Positions 6,746 to 10,725 of a stretch of 10,725 nt of DNA are shown piece by piece. The stretch's first letter is position 1. The number at the start of each line of letters is the position of its first letter. The DNA comes from an uncultured Clostridia bacterium (GTDB lineage Bacteria; Bacillota; Clostridia; Oscillospirales; Acutalibacteraceae), in contig CALEJF010000033.1 of assembly GCA_937898625.1 (NCBI GenBank), positions 1-10,725 of the forward strand, read 5' to 3'. The position numbers were made by a program, and so were the translations under genes. The notes below the pieces were generated by a model, which worked only from the letters and a program-made list of their open reading frames with translations, did not search any database and was not told the origin of the DNA.

Positions 6746-7510
6746 ATGACTGACGCAAGAACATTAGCGTATATAAATATGTACGCTGTTCTCGGCACTT
6801 TGGAAAATCTTTGCGAACTTGACAACAAAGCAAAAGAGATTATTTCAACCCTTGAAAACCCTGTTTCTTTGGCATTTGATGTTAAAGATGGTCCAAGTGC
6901 AACACTTACATTCTCTAAAAACGGATGCCGTATGGAAGATGGCGTCAACAGCAAGTGCGATATTAAAATTCCTGTATCATCTTGCGACAAATTCAACAAA
7001 ATTATTGATGGTGTGGTGACACCAATACCTACAAAGGGTCTTACAAAGATTAACTTCCTTTTAAAGACTTTTACTGCTCTTACAGACAGACTCACAGAAG
7101 TTATGCGTCCATCTGCAGAAGCACTCAAAGACCCTGATTTCTTCCGTCTTAACACACTTTGCACATTCTACACAGTTTCTGTTGCAATTTCACAAATTGG
7201 TAATCAGGATGCTATCGGCAAATTCAGTGCTTCAAACATTGTTGACGGTGATATTCAGATTGGTATTAAGGATACTGTTTACTCAACTATCCGCGTTAAA
7301 AACAATCGCCTTATCACAATCAAGCAGGCATCCGACAAACCTCGTGCAATTATGGAATTCTGCGACATTGAACTTGCAAATGCTCTTTTCGCAGGTACAG
7401 TTAACTCAATTGACCATGTAGGTAACGGCAACATCACAATCCGTGGTCTTATCTCAATGGTTGACAATGTAAACCGTATCCTTGACAGAGTTGCATTGTA
7501 TCTTGCATAA
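6746..7510 (+). CDS. Two-lobed SCP2-like (sterol-carrier-type) protein, hypothetical
   Basis: A 254-residue soluble protein without signal peptide or membrane segment. Two parts resemble the small SCP2 fold. Lobe 1, about residues 38-115: a strand (LTFSKNGCRMEDG), then CDIKIPVSSCDKFNKIIDGV, followed by TPIPTKG. Lobe 2, about 165-252: IRVKNNRLITIKQ, then AIMEFCDIELANALFAGTVN, then GNGNITIRGLISMVDNVNRI. The SCP2 signature is a strand pair, a helix of the type 'ANALFAG' and a final GxIxIxG strand leading into a helix. Lobe 2 fits this well; lobe 1 fits loosely. SCP2 domains bind hydrophobic ligands; the ligand here is unknown. It is the first gene of the operon, and its stop codon overlaps the RBS of the aminotransferase gene, so the two are closely coupled. 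The family assignment comes from pattern reading and is less certain than the gene itself. Confidence 0.82.
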   Translation: MTDARTLAYINMYAVLGTLENLCELDNKAKEIISTLENPVSLAFDVKDGPSATLTFSKNGCRMEDGVNSKCDIKIPVSSCDKFNKIIDGVVTPIPTKGLTKINFLLKTFTALTDRLTEVMRPSAEALKDPDFFRLNTLCTFYTVSVAISQIGNQDAIGKFSASNIVDGDIQIGIKDTVYSTIRVKNNRLITIKQASDKPRAIMEFCDIELANALFAGTVNSIDHVGNGNITIRGLISMVDNVNRILDRVALYLA

Positions 7511-7515
7511 GGAGG
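7509..7515 (+). promoter_or_regulatory. RBS deciding the aminotransferase start
   Basis: AAGGAGG overlaps the TAA stop of the SCP2-like gene and sits eight bases before the ATG at 7524. The upstream in-frame ATG at 7482 would lie inside the SCP2-like gene and add 14 unrelated residues. Confidence 0.9.
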
Positions 7516-7523
7516 ACAACAAA

Positions 7524-8789
7524 ATGAGTAAATTTCCATTATATGATACTACTAAAAGCCGTGAAATGTTTACACGCGCAACAAAAGTTATCCCATCAGG
7601 TATTTACGGTCACTTAGGCCCTGCTGAAGGTCAGTGGATTCCTGTTAACAGATGGCCTTCTTTTTCAGAAAAGGCACAGGGTTCATACTTCTGGGATGTT
7701 GACGGTAACAGATATATTGACTATATGTGTGCTTATGGTCCTAATGTTTTAGGTTACAATGACCCTGATGTTGACGCAGCTGCACTCAAGCAGTTAAAGC
7801 TTGGTAACTGCACAACAGCTCCTGCAAAGGTTATGGTTGAATGTGCTGAAACACTTGTTGATACAGTTGCTTCTGCCGACTGGGCATTCTTCTGCAAGAA
7901 TGGTTCAGACACAACAACTCTTGCAACAATGGCAGCGAGAGCCCATACACATAAAAAGAAGATTATCTTCTTGAAATATTACTACCACGGAGATTTCCCG
8001 TGGGCACAGAAGATTGACTACCCGGGTATTACTCCTGAAGATGTTGCTAACAACATTATCTGTCCTTGGTTTGACCTTGATGCTCTTCAAAAAGCATATG
8101 ATGATAACAACGGTGATATCGCCGGTCTTATTGCACAGCCTTATGACCACGGTAACTTTAAAGATAACGAAGTTGCTTCTAAGGAATACTGGCAATCAGT
8201 TCGTAAATGGTGTGACGACCACGGCGTAGTTCTTATTATTGACGATGTTCGTGCAGGTTTCCGTCTTGACCTTGCAGGTTCTGACCATTACTATGGCTTT
8301 AAAGCAGACCTTATCTGTTTCTGTAAAGCTCTTGCAAACGGTTATAATATGTCAGCACTTTGTGGTGGTGAACATATGAAAGCTACAGTTTCGGGTATTA
8401 CATACACAGGTTCATATTGGTTGAGTGGTGTTCCATTCGCTGCTTGTGTTGCTTGTATTAACAAGATGAAAGCACTTGACACACCAACAATGTTCCGTCG
8501 TCTTGGTACAATGGTTACAGAGGGCTTCAAAAAAGCAGGCGCTGAACACGGCTTTGACCTCAGAGTTTCAGGTGAACCAGCACTCTTCTATTTAAGAATT
8601 GCTAACGATGACAACCTTATGCTCCATCAGGAATGGGTTGCAGAATGTGTTAATCGTGGATTGTTCATTACATCTCACCACAACCATTTCATCAACGCAT
8701 CTCTTACAGAGGATGACATCAAGTTATCTATTGATATTGCTGAAGATGCATTTGCAGCAGTTGCAAAAAATCACCCTGAACTTAAATAA
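7524..8789 (+). CDS. Class III PLP aminotransferase, glutamate-1-semialdehyde aminomutase-like
   Basis: A 421-residue fold-type I PLP enzyme of aminotransferase class III. Visible: the N-terminal substrate/PLP part IPSGIYGHLGP (23-33); GSYFWDVDGNRYIDYMCAYG (53-72), the usual class III entry block; FCKNGSDTTTLA (123-134), the phosphate-binding loop region; KYYYHGD (151-157), holding the ring-stacking aromatic region; IIDDVRAGFR (238-247), with Asp240 expected to contact the pyridine nitrogen; CFCKALANGYNMSALCGG (265-282), with Lys268 expected to bind PLP; and TYTGSYWLSGVPFAA (293-307). It resembles HemL most among familiar enzymes. However, the GGGLPVGAYGG and AGTLSGNP blocks of true HemL are changed, and no other heme gene is nearby, so I would not name it hemL. 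A sugar or amino-keto substrate processed together with the downstream transketolase is more likely (inference). Confidence 0.93.
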   Translation: MSKFPLYDTTKSREMFTRATKVIPSGIYGHLGPAEGQWIPVNRWPSFSEKAQGSYFWDVDGNRYIDYMCAYGPNVLGYNDPDVDAAALKQLKLGNCTTAPAKVMVECAETLVDTVASADWAFFCKNGSDTTTLATMAARAHTHKKKIIFLKYYYHGDFPWAQKIDYPGITPEDVANNIICPWFDLDALQKAYDDNNGDIAGLIAQPYDHGNFKDNEVASKEYWQSVRKWCDDHGVVLIIDDVRAGFRLDLAGSDHYYGFKADLICFCKALANGYNMSALCGGEHMKATVSGITYTGSYWLSGVPFAACVACINKMKALDTPTMFRRLGTMVTEGFKKAGAEHGFDLRVSGEPALFYLRIANDDNLMLHQEWVAECVNRGLFITSHHNHFINASLTEDDIKLSIDIAEDAFAAVAKNHPELK

Positions 8790-8797
8790 CAAATCAT

Positions 8798-8817
8798 AGT
8801 GAAGTGGGGACTTCACT
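8798..8817 (+). other. Intra-operon hairpin (possible attenuator or mRNA-stability element)
   Basis: A perfect 8-bp inverted repeat, AGTGAAGT (8798-8805) and ACTTCACT (8810-8817), with a GGGG loop, followed by TTAAATAAAATTTTC. The tail is AT-rich but not a clean T-run, so it would be at most a partial terminator. It lies between the aminotransferase stop and the RBS of the transketolase N-half, in the only sizeable gap (57 bases) of the operon. It may lower expression of the transketolase genes or protect the upstream mRNA end. Confidence 0.6.
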
Positions 8818-8846
8818 TTAAATAAAATTTTCTTGGAGGGAAAATT

Positions 8847-9728
8847 ATGGCTAATTTATCAAAAGCAGAATGGCTCCAGCTCGAAAAGAAAGCCCTTGAA
8901 CTCCGTAAACTCTGCGTTCAGACAACAGTTTGGGCAGGAAGCGGACACTTCGGTGGCGGTATGAGTGTTATGGACCTTCTCACAGTTCTTTATCACAAAT
9001 ATCTCAACATTAAGGTTGAAGACCCAAAATGGGACGACCGTGACAGATTTATTCTTTCAAAAGGTCACGCAGCAGTAGCTTATGCTCCTGTTCTTTGCGA
9101 CAAAGGTTTCAACCCTGTTGAGATGCTTAAAACATTCAACCTTTCAGGCTCAAAAATGGGTATGCACCTTGACTCAAACAAAGTTGTAGGCGTTGACGCT
9201 TCAACAGGTTCACTTGGACATGGCCCATCAATCGCAGCAGGTACAGCACTTGCAGCAAGACTTCAGAACAAAGATTTCCTTACTTATGTTGTTACCGGTG
9301 ACGGTGAACTTGGTGAGGGTTCATGTTGGGAAGGCTTTATGACAATGAATCACTACAACCTTTCTAACTGTATCGTATTTATCGACCGTAACCACAATAT
9401 GATTGACGGTAATACAGAAGACATCAAGAAGCTTGAACCACTTGCTGACAAAATGACAGCATTCGGTTTCAACACAATTGTTGTTGATGGTAACAATATC
9501 GGTGAACTTTGTGACGCTATTGATGTTGCTATTGAGCGTTCAAAGACAGTTCAGAATCCTACATGTATTCTTATGGACACAAAGAAGGGTGCAGGTATCA
9601 AGTCAATCGAAGGCGACTACACTTGGCACTATGGTGCAATTGACGATGCAATGTTTGAAAAGTTCAATAACGAACTTGATGCAGACTATGCAGCAAGAGT
9701 TGCAAGAGCAGAAAAGGAGGGTAAATAA
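8847..9728 (+). CDS. Transketolase, N-terminal (thiamine diphosphate-binding) half
   Basis: A 293-residue PP-type half of a split transketolase. Such enzymes move a two-carbon ketol unit from a ketose phosphate to an aldose using thiamine diphosphate and a divalent metal. Visible: SGHFGGGMS (32-40), matching the GHPGG substrate/ThDP block; RDRFILSKGHAA (65-76); TGSLGHGPSIAAG (120-132); and the ThDP motif GDGELGEGSCWEG (151-163), ending about 30 residues later at DRNHNMIDG with metal-ligand Asn182. The length matches the N-half of split bacterial enzymes (about 270-300), and the Pyr domain is the next gene, so this is a natural split, not a frameshift: each half has its own start and RBS. GGAGG (8835-8839) lies seven bases before the ATG. 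Housekeeping (pentose phosphate) use is possible, but its partner genes suggest a special substrate. Confidence 0.95.
   Translation: MANLSKAEWLQLEKKALELRKLCVQTTVWAGSGHFGGGMSVMDLLTVLYHKYLNIKVEDPKWDDRDRFILSKGHAAVAYAPVLCDKGFNPVEMLKTFNLSGSKMGMHLDSNKVVGVDASTGSLGHGPSIAAGTALAARLQNKDFLTYVVTGDGELGEGSCWEGFMTMNHYNLSNCIVFIDRNHNMIDGNTEDIKKLEPLADKMTAFGFNTIVVDGNNIGELCDAIDVAIERSKTVQNPTCILMDTKKGAGIKSIEGDYTWHYGAIDDAMFEKFNNELDADYAARVARAEKEGK
9714..9720 (+). promoter_or_regulatory. RBS of the transketolase C-half, inside the N-half gene
   Basis: AAGGAGG within the last codons of the N-half gene, ten bases before the ATG at 9731. This couples translation of the two subunits and supports equal amounts of both. 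Confidence 0.88.
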
Positions 9729-9730
9729 TT

Positions 9731-10725
9731 ATGGCAGGCGGATTTGTTTATACAGCAGTTGACCAGACTGCACTTTCTACAGCAGAAATTTACGGTAAGG
9801 CACTTGCCGACATTATTATGAAAGACCCAAAGGTTGTTGCTATTACAGCTGACCTTGCAAAATCAACAAAACTCGGTGACGTTTTAAAAGTTTGCCCTGA
9901 AAGAGTTATCAATGTTGGTATCGCAGAACAGGATATGTTCGGTGTTGCAGCAGGTATGGCAAGAGCAGGTATGATTCCTTTCCTTTCAGGTTTCTCTGCA
10001 TTCACATCAATGCGTGCTTGTGACCAGCTTCACACAGACATCTGCTACCAGAATGTTAACGCAAAGATTATTGCTACTCACTCTGGTACATCATTCGGTC
10101 AGGCAGGTTCAACTCATCACGCTATTACTGACCTTGCAATTACAAGAGCAATGCCTAACCTTACAGTTATCGTTCCTGCTGATGGTTTTGAAACAGCAAA
10201 TGCAGTTAATGCTGCTTATGATAACTTTGGTCCTTACTACATCCGTATCAACCGTGGTTTTGACCGTGTTCTTTATGAGAATATGGACTATGGTTTTGAA
10301 GTTGGTAAGGCTGTTGAAGTTCACGAAGGTACAGATATCACAGTTATCGCTTGTGGTTCCTGCGTATTCCAGGCTCGTGAAGCTGCTAAATTCCTCAAGA
10401 ATGCTGACGGACTCAGTGTTCGTGTTCTTAATATGCACACAATCAGCCCAATCGACGTTGAGGCTATCCAGAAGGCTATTTCTGAAACAAGAAGAATCAT
10501 CACAGTTGAAGACCACCTCGTAACAGGCGGTCTTGGTTCAGCAGTTGCTGAAGTTATGGCTCAGTATGGTAAGGGTTGTGCATTCAAAATGCTCGGCCAT
10601 AAGGGCTTTGCAATGATTGGTCTTCACGAAGACATTATGTCAGATGCAGGCATTGATGCTAACGGTATCATCGCTGCAGTTCGTGAAACAATGAACGCAG
10701 ACTTTGAAGAAGACGACAACTGGGA
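9731..10725 (+). CDS. Transketolase, C-terminal (pyrimidine-binding) half; 3' end outside window
   Basis: The frame is open from the ATG at 9731 to the right edge: 331 codons plus two bases, no stop. Visible: NVGIAEQDMFGVAAGMA (61-77), with the conserved Glu66 that activates ThDP; FLSGFSAFTSMRACDQL (84-100), from the Pyr domain; THSGTSFGQAGSTHHAITD (116-134), with the substrate-binding His pair; NLTVIVPAD (143-151); YYIRINRG, ending the Pyr domain; and a C-terminal transketolase domain with ITVIACGS, VRVLNMHTISPID and VEDHLVTGGLGSAVAEV. C-halves are usually about 310-330 residues, so the stop is expected just beyond the window. The start lies two bases after the N-half stop; the two products should form the active heterotetramer. 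The Pyr and C-terminal domains seen together exclude a DXP synthase (which is one long chain), but do not reveal the substrate. Confidence 0.95.
   Translation, partial: MAGGFVYTAVDQTALSTAEIYGKALADIIMKDPKVVAITADLAKSTKLGDVLKVCPERVINVGIAEQDMFGVAAGMARAGMIPFLSGFSAFTSMRACDQLHTDICYQNVNAKIIATHSGTSFGQAGSTHHAITDLAITRAMPNLTVIVPADGFETANAVNAAYDNFGPYYIRINRGFDRVLYENMDYGFEVGKAVEVHEGTDITVIACGSCVFQAREAAKFLKNADGLSVRVLNMHTISPIDVEAIQKAISETRRIITVEDHLVTGGLGSAVAEVMAQYGKGCAFKMLGHKGFAMIGLHEDIMSDAGIDANGIIAAVRETMNADFEEDDNW

Noticed and set aside
6709..7164. 151-residue open frame on the - strand over the start of the SCP2-like gene
   Set aside because: Antisense of a gene with a good RBS and family pattern; no RBS or family resemblance of its own.
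7524..8789. Naming the aminotransferase hemL
   Set aside because: Key HemL blocks are altered, and the neighbours are transketolase halves and an SCP2-like protein rather than heme genes.
9700..9735. Idea that the transketolase halves result from a frameshift in a single gene
   Set aside because: The N-half ends with a normal TAA, the C-half has its own AAGGAGG and ATG, and split transketolases of exactly these lengths are common in Firmicutes.
10014..10523. 169-residue open frame on the + strand inside the transketolase C-half
   Set aside because: Low-complexity Leu/Gln/Thr-rich sequence from the wrong frame; the true frame from 9731 carries all transketolase motifs and is open to the right edge.

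Overview
The window looks like chromosomal DNA of a moderately low-GC Clostridia-type Firmicute, most likely an Oscillospiraceae/Ruminococcaceae-like gut anaerobe. The basis is strong AAGGAGG-type ribosome binding sites, one TTG start backed by a near-perfect Shine-Dalgarno, a Firmicutes-type SecA with a C-terminal SEC-C zinc tail, a transketolase encoded as two separate halves, and TGnTATAAT-type promoters. Genus and species cannot be read from the sequence.

Layout. (1) Bases 1-1206, + strand: the 3' two thirds of aspS (aspartyl-tRNA synthetase). It is followed five bases later by a small signal-peptide/single-membrane-segment protein (1212-1457) and a clear intrinsic terminator (1465-1500). 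(2) Bases 1501-1641: a short intergenic strip between converging transcription units. It holds the terminator of the opposite-strand unit, a promoter-like extended -10, and what looks like a remnant of a dispersed repeat. (3) Bases 1642-6502, - strand: a unit of secA, a zinc-ribbon/TPR membrane protein (TTG start) and a multi-spanning membrane protein, the last two coupled by an ATGA overlap. (4) Bases 6503-6745: an AT-rich divergent promoter region. (5) Bases 6746 to the end, + strand: an operon of a two-lobed SCP2-like protein, a class III PLP aminotransferase related to glutamate-1-semialdehyde aminomutase, and the N- and C-terminal halves of a transketolase. The last gene runs off the right edge, probably only a few codons before its stop.

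The left part is housekeeping (translation, Sec secretion) plus unstudied envelope proteins. The right-hand operon is the most interesting segment. A small hydrophobic-ligand-type protein, a GSA-like aminotransferase that is probably not HemL, and a split transketolase are tightly packed, each with a strong RBS. This suggests a dedicated pathway in which an amino group is put on, or removed from, a sugar or keto compound whose carbon skeleton is then split or built by two-carbon transfer. The substrate cannot be deduced from sequence alone.
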